This document shows, in pieces, positions 1 through 11,397 of a stretch of 64,000 nt of DNA. Below the pieces are notes generated by a model. The model was not told the DNA's origin, searched no databases, and worked only from the letters and a program-made list of their open reading frames with translations. The stretch is from Rotaria macrura (Eukaryota; Rotifera; Eurotatoria; Philodinida; Philodinidae), in contig OENT01000857.1 in the NCBI GenBank assembly GCA_900239685.1, positions 1 to 64,000 of the forward strand. Direction: 5' to 3'. Each line of letters starts with the position of its first letter. Position 1 is the stretch's first letter. A program made the position numbers and the translations under genes.

Positions 1-115
1 TTCAAATTTCAGTCCCGTCCCGTCCCGTAAAATTCGCCATCTCTTGTCCCGTCCCGCCTGATCCCGTCCCGGGACGGGACTAGGCGGGATTGTCCCGCAT
101 CCCGCGGAGCTCTGT
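1..115. repeat. GC-rich CCCGT/GGGAC repeat cluster, cut by window edge
   Basis: The block is strikingly GC-rich against its AT-rich surroundings. It is built from CCCGT and GGGAC units, including a palindromic centre where the repeat switches strand. Read on the minus strand its inner border is AGAGCTCCGCGGGATGCGGG, which resembles the GAGCT borders of the repeats at 23516 and 26867. It may be one end of a small hAT-like element with an internal simple repeat. The other end is outside the window, so this is inference. Confidence 0.45.
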
Positions 116-1946
116 TACATACCCATACCCATCAATAGAATTAAATTTTATGAATGAAATCTGTGTAGATACACATAGAGCAAGTTTTTGAAATTAATCA
201 GTTCGGATACTAAAACTCGACTCGCATGAATAAAACACGATTGATACATAGTCTTTTAGATAGTAAAGCATACGCTTTGTAATCAAGAATAGTGTTGTAT
301 TTTAAGGAACTAGAAATTTTTCATTTCTTGACTTTTAAACTGATTGGTTTTAAAAATCCGGACTCTGTGCACCAATACAAATTCAATCATAGAGTTCACT
401 TAGACTTGCTATCATTAATGTCTTGAATATCTATTGAAAATCATCTGAGATAAATTATACATATATTTTAGCTATTTGATAAAAGATGAAGTTTCCTTTA
501 CGCTAGTTAAAATATTACTTAGTAGTGATATTTTTTCAATTTACCCATGAGAATAAAAAAATTTGAACGAACTTTTACCAGTAACCGAAAAACAATCCAT
601 TGGATTGAGCCCATGCGAAAATGTATCCTTTTTGTTTCTAACGTTAGTACTGTTTATGGGCCAACATGTTTTTGAAGAATCTCGATTCTATCAAAAAACG
701 TTGGCAGACATCACTACTTTTGGCGATTGAAATTGCCGATATTTTGAACCATTTTATGACATAGGAAAAATATCAGTATACATCCTCGCTTTGCAAACAT
801 CTACAATCTACATATCACACCTCACTGCTATGATGGAACGTGACAAATAAGCATTATAGCTTAGAATTCAACCGCTCATTATAAACATTTAGAAATCACT
901 ATTTTCTCAGTCATTCGTCTTATAATGTGTTTGATTCTTGATGCTTATTCTTGTTTTTCATTTTCAAGCATTCTCTTTTTCAGCTTCTCGGTGTTCTTGA
1001 TAATAAAAAACCTGTTCGTCATTGATATATCATAATTTTCGTGAATATTTTCGTATCTTTTAACTTTTTTCCTTGTTTTAGATTGATTTTATTTCTCGTT
1101 ACGGGAGCCTATCTTTTTAAAGAATGAATTTCTTTTGAAGAAATTAGAATACTATTTTTCTCTAGATATGCCGGCTATCAACCGTTTTAACTGATATTCT
1201 GTTTTGTATAATCCATGAAATATTTGAATGAATGGAAAAAGTTCACCACTCATAGAACATGAGCATTCTTTTATCATATGGAGTCTCATATTTAATCAAA
1301 GATATTAAATTAGTGTTGGATTTTGGTTAATCTCTTTTGAGGTCTCGTGAGAAGCTAACTTGAACCAAAACGAACTTCCTATATATAAATAGAGACAACA
1401 AGAGAATTTCCCTGAAACAATTGATTCACTACAACTACTATGCTTTAGTCACAATGCCATCTTTCTTAGAATCGATAGATCCCGAATCATAAAGTTATAA
1501 ATGTCAGAATTCATTACAGGAGGATCGGCTGAAAGAATCAGAGTACCGGAATTTAAACAAGGCAAAACTGTACTGTTGATGCCTTGTGAACGTGTGTTAG
1601 TGGTTCGCGTTGCATCCCATTTGATGTCGATGTTGTGTCAAAACATGAGAGCTGTCATTGGTTCATACTGCTATAAAGATTAATACAACAATTAATAGAA
1701 ATTCAATGGAGATCTCATAAAACTGGTTGTAGTTTTGTAGAGTTTATTGCTACACTTTTTTAAACAGTGTGCTTTCGCACACTCATCATAAGACACAAAT
1801 TGGTATTTATTTTTTCCGTAGTTCAGAAAATTGGAAAGATGATGAACTTCCATGAGAATTCATTGAAAGTTTTTACATTTTTAGAATAGAATTTTTCTAG
1901 TACGTAACAGAAGTAGAAGCAGTTACTGACTGTTCCATCGAATATT
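116..1946. other. No recognisable gene
   Basis: AT-rich sequence upstream of the murC remnant. A 60-codon open frame at 1501-1683 resembles no family I recognise and has no splice or codon signal that sets it apart from chance. I see no RNA gene or clear repeat here. Confidence 0.5.
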
Positions 1947-3234
1947 ATGCATATATTTTTTTCTGGTATTGGTGGAACTGGGATCGGTCCACTTAGTTTC
2001 ATTGCTGCATCCATTGGTTACAAGGTCTCTGGATCTAACAAAAAGGATTCCGCTAACGTTGAGCAACTTCGCCAAAAAAGTATAGTGAACATTTTAATTG
2101 CGCAGTCATATGAATCAATTTCAAAAATCCATCAGCAAAACCCGATCGATTGGTTTTTTTTATTCCAATGCTGTGTCTATTGAGCATCCAAACTCGCCAG
2201 AAATTCCATTCTGTACAAATCATGGGATTATGACTAAAAAGCGAGATCAATTCATTAAGCATATTATTGATGCTAAACAACTGAAACTCATCGCTATAGC
2301 TGGATCACACGGAAAAACTACACGTACCGCAATGACGATATGGTTGTTCAAGGTACTCAATATTTCTATCACTTATTCAATAAGCGCAAAAATTAGTTTT
2401 AGTGATATAGGTACTTATCATCCGAAATCAACATAGTTTGTGTACGAAGTCGACGAATACGATCGTAATTTTCTTGCATTTCAGTTCTACATTTGTACCA
2501 TAACTGGCATCACTTGGGATCATCCAGATACATATCCCACAGAAGAAAGTTATATTCACGCTTTCCGAGATTTCGTGAAGCAGTCAAAGCACATAATTGT
2601 ATGGCAAAGCGACAGAGAGCAGTTTGGTACTGAAATAAATGAAAATACGATAATAATCCAGGATGATGATTCACGAATGAAGTCGATTTCTTTGGTTGGT
2701 ATGATAAACCTTCGTAATGCATGGCAGGCCATTTGGGTCGTTCATATTGCTACTAATATTTCTATCCAAGAACTAATAGAACATATAAATCGATTTCCAG
2801 GTGTAGCTCGTCGGTTTGAACAAATTTTCCCCAACTTGTATACGGACTATGCTTATACGCCTTCGAAAATTCGAGGTGCCCTACAAATCGCCCTTGAAAT
2901 CACTCAGAAGAACGTTATTGTTGTGTTTGAAGGTTTCCAAAACTCTCGACAACATTTTATCAAAAGAGATCTTTTACACCTTTTCGACAACGTCAAGCAT
3001 GTCTATATTGTGCCTACCTATCTAGCACGCGAGGATCCTGAGTTAGAAATTTTGTATCCTGACACGCTACGAAAATTTTTAAGTGATCAAACGCAAATAA
3101 ATACTACACCAAGCCAACTTGATGAAACATTAAAAATTAAGATTCAGCAACATTTAAATAATAGTGATTTCGTCCTTTGCCTATCAGCAGGATCAAGTAA
3201 TAGTCTTGACGATTGGCTAAGAAGAACATTCTGA
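1947..3234 (+). pseudogene. murC: murC-like UDP-N-acetylmuramate--L-alanine ligase, broken by a frameshift and an in-frame stop
   Basis: MurC joins L-Ala to UDP-MurNAc, the first amino-acid step of bacterial peptidoglycan synthesis. Seen here: an N-terminal Rossmann loop (SGIGGTGIGPLS), a P-loop region AGSHGKTTRTA where the family usually has GTHGKTTTTA, the YEVDEYDRNF and ITGITWDHPDTYPT segments, and the FPGVARRFEQI segment. The usual DYAHTP box reads DYAYTP, losing its histidine. Total length is about 428 residues, close to compact bacterial MurCs.

The gene is interrupted twice. A run of eight T at 2154-2161 is one base too long and shifts the frame. A TAG at 2434-2436 then stops the restored frame just before the YEVDEYD segment. 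The segments flanking both lesions still align with the family, so decay, or assembly error for the homopolymer, is recent. The MurC family is confident; the bacterial donor is not determined. There are no introns. Confidence 0.88.
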
Positions 3235-5564
3235 CTGAAAAGCAAAAGAGTTATTGATGATCGATATTCATCACAATAATCGATTCTTCAAGCATGCATT
3301 CCGTTCATTTCAGGATTCATCTTTTTCAAGACGACTCCAGCAACATCATTCTTCTGCATGAATAGAATTAGCCCCTATTTTAGTAGTAAATTACTTTTGA
3401 AAAAAGAAAATTTAAGATCTCAGATTGTTCTCGATTTTAATATGTTAAATTAAAAAAATGGAAATTTCATTCTAACAGATTTCGAGTTTTGACTTTATGT
3501 TCGGGAATGGGAAGACAAGATGAAAGACTAAGTGTGGGACGTGTACGTGCGTATGATTCAGAGTATTGTTCATGTGACTATGATTCACAGTGGATGCGTT
3601 TGAATCAAACAGAAGGTTCGCACACTCACTATTATAGTCATATTCATCCATAACGACGCCATCTATTCTCCCACGAACCATCTCCTTAACTTGTCATATT
3701 TTTTCGTTCGCCATAAAATCGTTTTTTTCAACACCAAGGACACATGAACAAGCATGTGTGCAATGGAGGATTTGGTGAAATAACTCACAGGTAACATTTT
3801 CACATGTCCGCATAAGTATAATACGAAGAGAACGAAAAAAATCAAACTAATTACACTACCTGACACATATAGAGACACATCTGTACAACAAACACAACGT
3901 GAATAAAGTGAACATCAAACCAAGGTAAGCGTATTATATTTTATCCAAATAAATTTTTAATCATACTTGCTATAACGCTGAGCCAGTGAATGGATATGAC
4001 AATAAGATTAAGAACGTTACTATTCAGGAAATGTCCGAGTTTGACATCAATGCTAAATCAAAATTACTGAGCATATGCGATAGTAACGTCATTGAGAATT
4101 TATTTTATTCGTGTGACTCAGTGAAACCAATGGCTATTTGCTTTTTTGACAAAAGTTTCAGTATGTAATCATCATTGACGAAAAACGTTTCTCTAGAATA
4201 CGTGCTGCACATTAAAATCAGCGATATAATCACCTCAAGCGAACGATAGTTTGTGAGACTCGAATGCATTTCAAAAGTTCAAAATTACAGTCTATCGAAA
4301 AATAAAATGGTCATGGGTATTTTTGCTATAGCTCAACAAAGAATGAGATATAGAACCACGGTTTTGATTAGTTTACAGAGACGATACCAAAGTATCTTTT
4401 TCTCAACTATTGTATAAGATGAAGTCATTTTAAAATCGATCTTTCAGCAAAATAGCCGAAGATATGAAAACCGTCTATCGTTCAAATGAGCTTTTGGTTT
4501 TGATATGGGATTTAGAAAGTGGACCTTAGAATTTACAGTTCGTGATATAGTTCAAATGATTATGTATAGACGTGCAAATCTGAGGCTAAAAACCACTCTA
4601 CTTATTCCCTCGAAAAGTATAGCTTTAGGGTTTATCTTAACTTTTTAGCACATCTTCTTCTATTCATTGAAAATTTCATTTCGACAACACATTATTTTTG
4701 TGCCTTTTTCGATGCTTTATAAAAACAGTTGCTTTTAAAACTATTTCATCTTGAAAAATATGAGAAGAGTGCGCTCCGACTCTCTGTCTTTGACTTGTGA
4801 AAACCACAGCTCTGTACATTTTATCTCTCTGGAATTATTCCAAAAATACCTACCTCTTTTTTTTAGACAGGCAGTAACTATGCTAATGCTTGAGGATCAA
4901 AGTTTCCGAAATGTTCCTTCTATTCATCTGGAACAATATTCTGTTCATATATGATGCTTTTTGAGACTATGTGAATTTCACAAAGATACGTGCCCAATTA
5001 TTTTCGGTATACAACTATAATGATGTTACTTATTTTTCAACTCATATGAAGGCACATATGAAAATGATCGATTTTCAGAAGTTTAGAAGAACACGGATTC
5101 ACATTCAAGTCATGCTGTCTTTCGATAATTATAAAAATTGCAATTCCGATGAATATGCTTCTCGTGAAATGTGGACTATATAAAAGCGAGGCTATATACG
5201 AAAGTAGAATATTATAAAAAGTGGTCATTTCGAGCTTTTGATATCCTTAGAAGAGGACATTCTTTCGAATTGAAATTATTACTTCTATCCAAGCATAATA
5301 AGGTCTATGTATATACGCTAAAGACAAGGTCAAATTTTCAAATATTTTCGGAAGTTTATCGAAAACTCAGTATTACTATCATAACTCTCTATGAAACAAA
5401 CAGATAATAGTTGACACTCTTCTCTCATCAGTCAACTATCACGAAAGATATAAACCCTTGAAATTGAAAAAAGGAGCATCTAAAAACTTAAAGTATTCGA
5501 CTATTTGGTGTAACAAAAAAGCAATATGCATTTAGATACACATGACAAAACCACTGATTAGCTT
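3235..5564. other. 2.3-kb spacer between murC remnant and murL
   Basis: No supported gene. The open frames here are short and show no family signature. The spacer is far longer than expected inside a bacterial operon, so it is either inserted host sequence or a sign that murC and murL arrived or moved separately. I found no clear terminal repeats at its borders. The last few dozen bases before 5565 end in GATTAG, a weak splice-acceptor-like sequence three bases before the murL ATG. Confidence 0.5.
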
Positions 5565-7025
5565 ATGATAAAAGAACTCGTGTCAGAAGTGTTGAAAGAT
5601 CACGAACAAATAGTAAACGATTCTAATGTAGGGATGCTCGTTTGTGTTTCTTTTCTAGGAAGAATGCAGTCAAATAAACTCAAATACAATAAATTGAGAC
5701 AACAGTATCCATTTTTTATCTATGATCATTATGAGTATGTAATTAATCAAAACACAGTACTCATGGAATTCTTTTTCAATATATCTGATGAATTCTTCTT
5801 CAATACTAAATTAAGCATCGCAAATCGACAGTTCTATTGTTTTCAACAGTTAATTGATTCACAGCTAAATAATTTGATTTTTCATATTGGAATGATTGAG
5901 CTGATTAGTTACTGGAAAGCAGCCTGCTCTCCAAAAGTCTATATAAAGCCACATCATTTAACATGCGAACAGATAAAGTGGTGGAAAACGTTATACTTTC
6001 ATGGATTAGGAGAATTTTTCTATCGGAACGGTATCGATGACGTAACTGTTGACAACTTCATGGAAATATGTACAAATAGAGAAGACCCACTACATGCTCA
6101 AGTATATAAACTTAACGATAGTGTCATAGTACCGATCGGAGGTGGGAAAGATTCGATAGTCACATTGGAACTTTTGAAAAAATTTCCACATCCTAAAATT
6201 CCAATGATTATCAACCCTCGTAAAGCTACACTTGAAACTGCTTCGATGGCAGGTTTTTCACGAGCCGACATAGTTGAAGTTCAAAGAATACTAGATGTAC
6301 AACTGATCCGACTTAATGAACAAGGTTTCTTGAATGGGCACACTCCATTCTCAGCTATGCTAGCGTTTGTAACTCTGTTTATTTCAGCAGGAACAAGAAG
6401 TAAACACATAGCTCTGTCAAACGAATCCAGTGCGAATGAGTCAACCATCAAGAATTCAAGTGTAAATCATCAATATTCGAAATCAATTGAGTTCGAACGA
6501 GATTTCCGTTCATATGTTAGCCAATATATATCGTCAAATTTCAATTATTTCAGTTTTCTGAGACCATTACAAGAATTGACTATTGCCAAGTTATTTGCTA
6601 AAGAACCCAAATATTACCGCGTGTTCAAAAGTTGTAACGTTGGAAGCAAAACCGATACTTGGTGCTGTCAATGTTCGAAATGCTTATTTACTTTTATTAT
6701 TCTTTCACCTTTCATTTCTCCAGTACGACTAGAAGAGATTTTTGGTGAAAACTTGCTGGACAAAGCTATTCTCAAAAACGAATACAATCAATTGATTGGA
6801 TTAGAAAATAATAAACCATTTGAATGTGTTGGTACGTTTGCAGAAATAAATGCAGCTCTAAAGTTGGCTTTGGTACATTATCCCAATGAGCGTCCGCATT
6901 TGATCAAAGATTTTGAAAGTGTTACTCAACCTCAAACATCGTCGATTTCTGTTGAGCAAGATTTTCTTGGAGAACATTTTTTAATTGAAACGTTTGAAAA
7001 TATATTGAAATGCAGTGTTTGTTAA
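5565..7025 (+). CDS. murL: MurL-type UDP-MurNAc-L-Ala-L-Glu epimerase, intact
   Basis: MurL epimerises the terminal L-Glu of UDP-MurNAc-L-Ala-L-Glu to D-Glu in an ATP-dependent reaction. It works with a MurD2 ligase and replaces the usual glutamate racemase route. The 486-residue frame is uninterrupted and about family length. Visible signatures are a PP-loop-type ATP-binding motif VPIGGGKDS (about residue 188), LSNESSANES (about 284), NHQYSKSIEFERDF (about 302) and a WCCQCSKC cysteine cluster (about 367).

It runs into murD with a 16-bp overlap, the arrangement expected of a bacterial operon and strong support for joint transfer. It has no introns and its base composition looks like the surrounding DNA, so it appears ameliorated or came from an AT-rich donor. 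Family assignment is from motifs and from its murD neighbour. Expression in the host cannot be judged from sequence. Confidence 0.88.
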   Translation: MIKELVSEVLKDHEQIVNDSNVGMLVCVSFLGRMQSNKLKYNKLRQQYPFFIYDHYEYVINQNTVLMEFFFNISDEFFFNTKLSIANRQFYCFQQLIDSQLNNLIFHIGMIELISYWKAACSPKVYIKPHHLTCEQIKWWKTLYFHGLGEFFYRNGIDDVTVDNFMEICTNREDPLHAQVYKLNDSVIVPIGGGKDSIVTLELLKKFPHPKIPMIINPRKATLETASMAGFSRADIVEVQRILDVQLIRLNEQGFLNGHTPFSAMLAFVTLFISAGTRSKHIALSNESSANESTIKNSSVNHQYSKSIEFERDFRSYVSQYISSNFNYFSFLRPLQELTIAKLFAKEPKYYRVFKSCNVGSKTDTWCCQCSKCLFTFIILSPFISPVRLEEIFGENLLDKAILKNEYNQLIGLENNKPFECVGTFAEINAALKLALVHYPNERPHLIKDFESVTQPQTSSISVEQDFLGEHFLIETFENILKCSVC

Positions 7026-8401
7026 AGAGATTATTCGAACATGAGAATATACTTATCCTTGGTTTCGGACGTGAAGGACAATCATCATATCGTACGATTC
7101 GAAAATTTTTGCCTGACCGAACAGTGTATATTGCCGATCGAAATGAAAATTTGGGAGACCTTCAACAATTAACTAATGATCGGAAAGTCGTTCTAAAATT
7201 AGGAAAAAACTATCTTGAACATTTATCTAGTTATGATCTGATAATAAAAACGCCCGGAATTTCACTAAAAGATCAACCAAATCTTGCTGAAGATCCACGA
7301 ATTTCTTCTCAAACAGATCTGTTTCTCAATGCGTTTAGCTCTCAAACTATCGGAATTACTGGAACAAAAGGAAAAAGTACCACAGCTTCCTTGATTTTTC
7401 ATATTCTTCAAAAATATACAACAAACGTTGTTTTAATAGGAAACATAGGCATTCCTCCTTTCGATATATTAGATAAAATCACGTCAGAAACTCTTTTCGT
7501 TTATGAGCTGTCTTCCCATCAGTTGCAATTCATTCGACAAGCACCACATATAAGTGTGCTACTGAACATTTTTCCTGAACATCTTGATTACTACTGCTCA
7601 TACGAACAATATCAGCAATCGAAACTGAATATCGTACGATTCCAAAACGAAAATGACTTAGTCATTTATAATTTCGATAATGCTATCATCACTGATTTTC
7701 TTAGGAATTTTAAAGAAGCTCGAAATACAGTTGCTCTGAGTGTCATTCAACAAATGAATGATGGATTCTACATAATGAACAATCAGATATTTATAGCTGA
7801 ACACGGACATTCACAGTTGTTTCACAATGCAAATGGTCGCAACACTCTAATGGGTGATCATAATCTGTTCAACATGATGGCAGCAGCTGCAGTTTGTCGA
7901 GCTCTATCTGTACCGAATTCTCTTATACAAAATGGCTTTGCCGATTTCAAATCACTTCCTCACCGACTTGAATATGTTGGAGTTTTTCGTGGTATCCATT
8001 TTTATAACGATTCCATTTCGACGATTCCTGAAACTACAATTGCAGCTTTAAAAACGATTCGTAATGTAGATACTCTGATTCTAGGTGGATTTGATCGTGG
8101 AATCAATTATGTTAATTTAATAGAATTTATTTATAAACATCCTGTTAGAAACTTGATCTTCATTGGATCTGCTGGAAAACAAATGTATGAAGCCTTCGAC
8201 AAAAATTTTCTACCGAAGAAACATTTATACTTCGTGAACACGTATTCAGAGATAGTGAATGTTGCTTTTAAAATCACTGAGTCTGAAAAGACCTGTTTGC
8301 TGTCACCAGCTGCTGCAAGTTACGATATGTTTACGAATTTCGAAGAAAGAGGTACCACGTTCAAACGATTGATTGAAGAAGTATGTCATCGCGACTCTTG
8401 A
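7010..8401 (+). CDS. murD: MurD/MurD2-type UDP-MurNAc-L-Ala:glutamate ligase, intact
   Basis: This Mur ligase adds glutamate to UDP-MurNAc-L-Ala. Next to murL, the L-Glu-specific MurD2 type is the likely one, but specificity is inferred from context. The 463-residue frame is complete. It shows an N-terminal nucleotide-sugar loop (ILGFGREGQSS, about residue 15), the MurD ATP loop GITGTKGKSTTAS (about 114), NIFPEHLDYY with the usual acidic/His pair (about 186), GDHNLFNMMAA (about 284), LPHRLEYVG and NDSISTIPETT (about 333), and the C-terminal LLSPAAASYDMF and NFEERG. All major catalytic motifs are present, in contrast to murC.

The ATG lies 16 bp inside the end of murL. Starting there keeps the whole Rossmann domain; the next possible starts would lose it. 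There are no introns. An enzyme of this kind has no known eukaryotic substrate pathway. Confidence 0.9.
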   Translation: MQCLLKRLFEHENILILGFGREGQSSYRTIRKFLPDRTVYIADRNENLGDLQQLTNDRKVVLKLGKNYLEHLSSYDLIIKTPGISLKDQPNLAEDPRISSQTDLFLNAFSSQTIGITGTKGKSTTASLIFHILQKYTTNVVLIGNIGIPPFDILDKITSETLFVYELSSHQLQFIRQAPHISVLLNIFPEHLDYYCSYEQYQQSKLNIVRFQNENDLVIYNFDNAIITDFLRNFKEARNTVALSVIQQMNDGFYIMNNQIFIAEHGHSQLFHNANGRNTLMGDHNLFNMMAAAAVCRALSVPNSLIQNGFADFKSLPHRLEYVGVFRGIHFYNDSISTIPETTIAALKTIRNVDTLILGGFDRGINYVNLIEFIYKHPVRNLIFIGSAGKQMYEAFDKNFLPKKHLYFVNTYSEIVNVAFKITESEKTCLLSPAAASYDMFTNFEERGTTFKRLIEEVCHRDS

Positions 8402-11397
8402 CCAGATTTAAATGTGGAACTCAAAAACAATAGGTCGTTGAATCATAAAATAAATTTTGTAGAAGTTACCATATGAATTTTATTCGAATATCTTCGAAAA
8501 CTTTTCATGATATGTGGATTCCTAGTTTACCTTTTTACTACACTTCATTGAATAAATACGCTATCTACTGTCTATTTTTTTTTGCAAGATTTATTGTAGC
8601 AATCTATCTCATTTCACTGCAATGCTTGGTGATTTTCTCTGAAAGACCTATACGTTCGCTCCAATTAGGATGACCCCTCTGTATCCGGGATACTTCGCTG
8701 CCCGTTAATTACACGGGTTTATCTCTACATTTAGGAGATCTGAAAATCTGACCATGAGACTTCTATCGTTAGGAAATGATCTGAAATTCTGCAGGTAGTA
8801 TTACACGCTTGCATTTGTTTGAGTTTTGCTCCTGAGAATGAATATGTTGGTACAAGGGTGTGCATATGAACCTCACTGTAGGTGTGGGTGCAAGTTTATT
8901 GCCCTAATGGGATTTTATTTGTATAGTAGTGAGAGTGAGCACAGATTCTGAACAATTCTTCTAATACTAATATGCGCAGATCCATCAACACCCTATCATA
9001 AATCGGTCAAGGTGTTCGAACAAGTACGTGAAGAAAAAGAATTCTATCGATTAATCAAAATCTTCTTAGGAACTTTTTTGATTTAATGGCTCAATTTACT
9101 CGGATGTTCTATTAATTAGAATTCAGCGATCAACCTACGTTGTAATACGTAGTACCGTCATATTATGCTATAAAGAATTTTGTTTAATTGAGTGATTTCG
9201 AGAGACCCGAGATGAAAATCTTAAAATAAAAATTTGACCAGCACTAGATTTTAAGTAATATATTAAAAGTATCTTACAAATACAATTATTTTATCATATC
9301 GTTTTTCGAGAAAGAGTTCATCAATTTTAATTCGGTTGTTTTTCGTTACTGATGCATATTCTAAAAACTCTAATTCAAGAGTTCTGATTTACTACGTTTC
9401 AACTTTAGTGACTAGATTAGGTTCCTTTGTTATCTTAGCATTTCGATCAATATTAGTTTTCAGTAATGTCACATTCTTTTTAAACTCTGGGGTTCTGAAA
9501 TTGATATGTGTATATATATATATATATATATTACGGCAGCAATAAATATAAGCCAATCATTCAATACCACATATCCTATTTTCAATGAAATAATTACCTT
9601 CTTTCTGTCACGTTCATATTCAATTTCATTACGATAACTTTCACTTTGCTTATGAGTTTCAGAAATGCATGTGATAATAGCTCCTGAGTTCTCAACAGAT
9701 TGTGCCATATAGTTCGACGTACAGAGCCAACCATTTCATTTTCGTCTAACCATATTTGGTAATTTTAATTTTTCCATAAAATTTTATATATTTTATATAC
9801 CAATGGTTTATCATCTCAACTGTAGATTATCATTAAATCCTTTTCTTTTTGTCGCTGAATGCTGTTTCTAATTGTGGGTTTTTAATTCACTTTCTGTTTT
9901 CAATTTTCAAAAATAATATCACCAGTAACATTTTCAAGAGCAAGATTCATGGTTGTAATGTTACCTTTGGCTAAATGTTGTACATGAGTCAAAAAAATCT
10001 TCATTTTTGATTAACAATGGGACTGCATCCGCATCGAATGATACTCTAAAAAAACTTCTAATGCCAATTGCTGTCCCTCCTCTATCGCTTTTATATTAGT
10101 TCCAAACTTATGTTCTAGTTCTTCTGGCTAATCTTTAGTGCTGTATGCTTTAGTAATATCTATAGTTTCATACATATTTGCCTGAGAGTGTTAAGAACTT
10201 CCTCTGTACACATTGATTTTTTCGTTGCAATTCCTATTAATAATTCTAAATATTGATGTAGAAAAAATTCACTTTTCAATCGACGATATTGCAAATAGAC
10301 TGCAAGAAAACGTAAACAGAAAATATATGGGATTTTATCACAGGATTTTTACTTCGAAAGGTATGCTCGAAATTTCGAAACGGATAGTCTTACATCTTCT
10401 TGTATGAAATATTCGAAAGCTACTTGCATATCTTGAATATCGAATGCTCAGGCTAATTGTTTCATTGGATGTACTGACGATGACAATTGTTGACAAGAAA
10501 TCTGAGTAGTCTCTTTTTTCTCTTCTCACATCTCGTATCCATCTCTCGGAAAAATCGATCAGAATGAAATGTTAATTTTTTTCTATGAGGAATAAAACAT
10601 ATTCTTTGGCAAAAAAGCAACCTGGCTCCTACGGTGTATACCAAACCTCACAGTTTCTTTTCCAAATCAAACATACATTCGAGATACTAATTTTATTCGA
10701 AGTGTCAATATTCTTACGCCATTTTTGCTAATAACGATTATTTGTATTAAATTCGAAGAGAAATGATAGAGAGAGAGAGAGCCAAGTAGAAGATGCCATT
10801 CGAAATAAGTTCAAAATGAACATCCCCTATACAGTTCAAACAATAATCTTGAATGAATATGTTATCCCATTTTTGTCTTCGGGATAGAAGCCACAATTAT
10901 CTATAGCTAGCATAACGTTGTTTCATAAACCAGACATGTTTATACAAAGATGCAGCTTGCAAGACGAATATTTCGGCTATCAATTTATGTAATTAGATGA
11001 AAGTTTTGTATAGGAAATAGGAATGTTTATTATTGATATAACTCGTCATAAAAAAAATGTACATACATATTACAATTAAAGTATGATCGACCGGGAAAAG
11101 AAACAATGGTATTGATCCCACCAATAGTTTGAAGGAAAATGTGTTCCTCAATCGTCTGTGCATAGAAAAGCATGTGTCTTTCGTCAATAAAAATGGGAAA
11201 GTTGTACTATATTTATCGAAAAGAACGGAAAATTCTTTCGACTCAAACCAATTTCGTACAGCACAGTTAATTACAAATGATTTGAAATTTGCAAATTTGT
11301 CAAAAAGAATATAGCTCAAGATTATCAACAATGGTCACACAGTATAATTAGAGATTTAAAACAACTCTAGTATGATCGCCGAATGATTAACTTGTCC
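8402..11397. other. AT-rich gene desert with simple repeats
   Basis: No gene I can support. Contents are short chance open frames, a (TA)n tract near 9509-9532, a short (AG)n tract near 10768-10783 and generally AT-rich sequence. I see no terminator, tRNA or clear repeat border directly after murD. Confidence 0.5.
9509..9532. repeat. (TA)n microsatellite
   Basis: An alternating TA tract of about 24 bases, preceded by TATGTG. It is noncoding. Confidence 0.9.

Noticed and set aside
1-120. Telomeric repeat at the window start
   Set aside because: The units are CCCGT/GGGAC with strand switching, not a uniform one-strand array such as the TGTGGG type reported for bdelloids.
1501-1683. 60-codon frame upstream of murC as an additional bacterial gene
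   Set aside because: It has no motif, no recognisable family and a length expected by chance.
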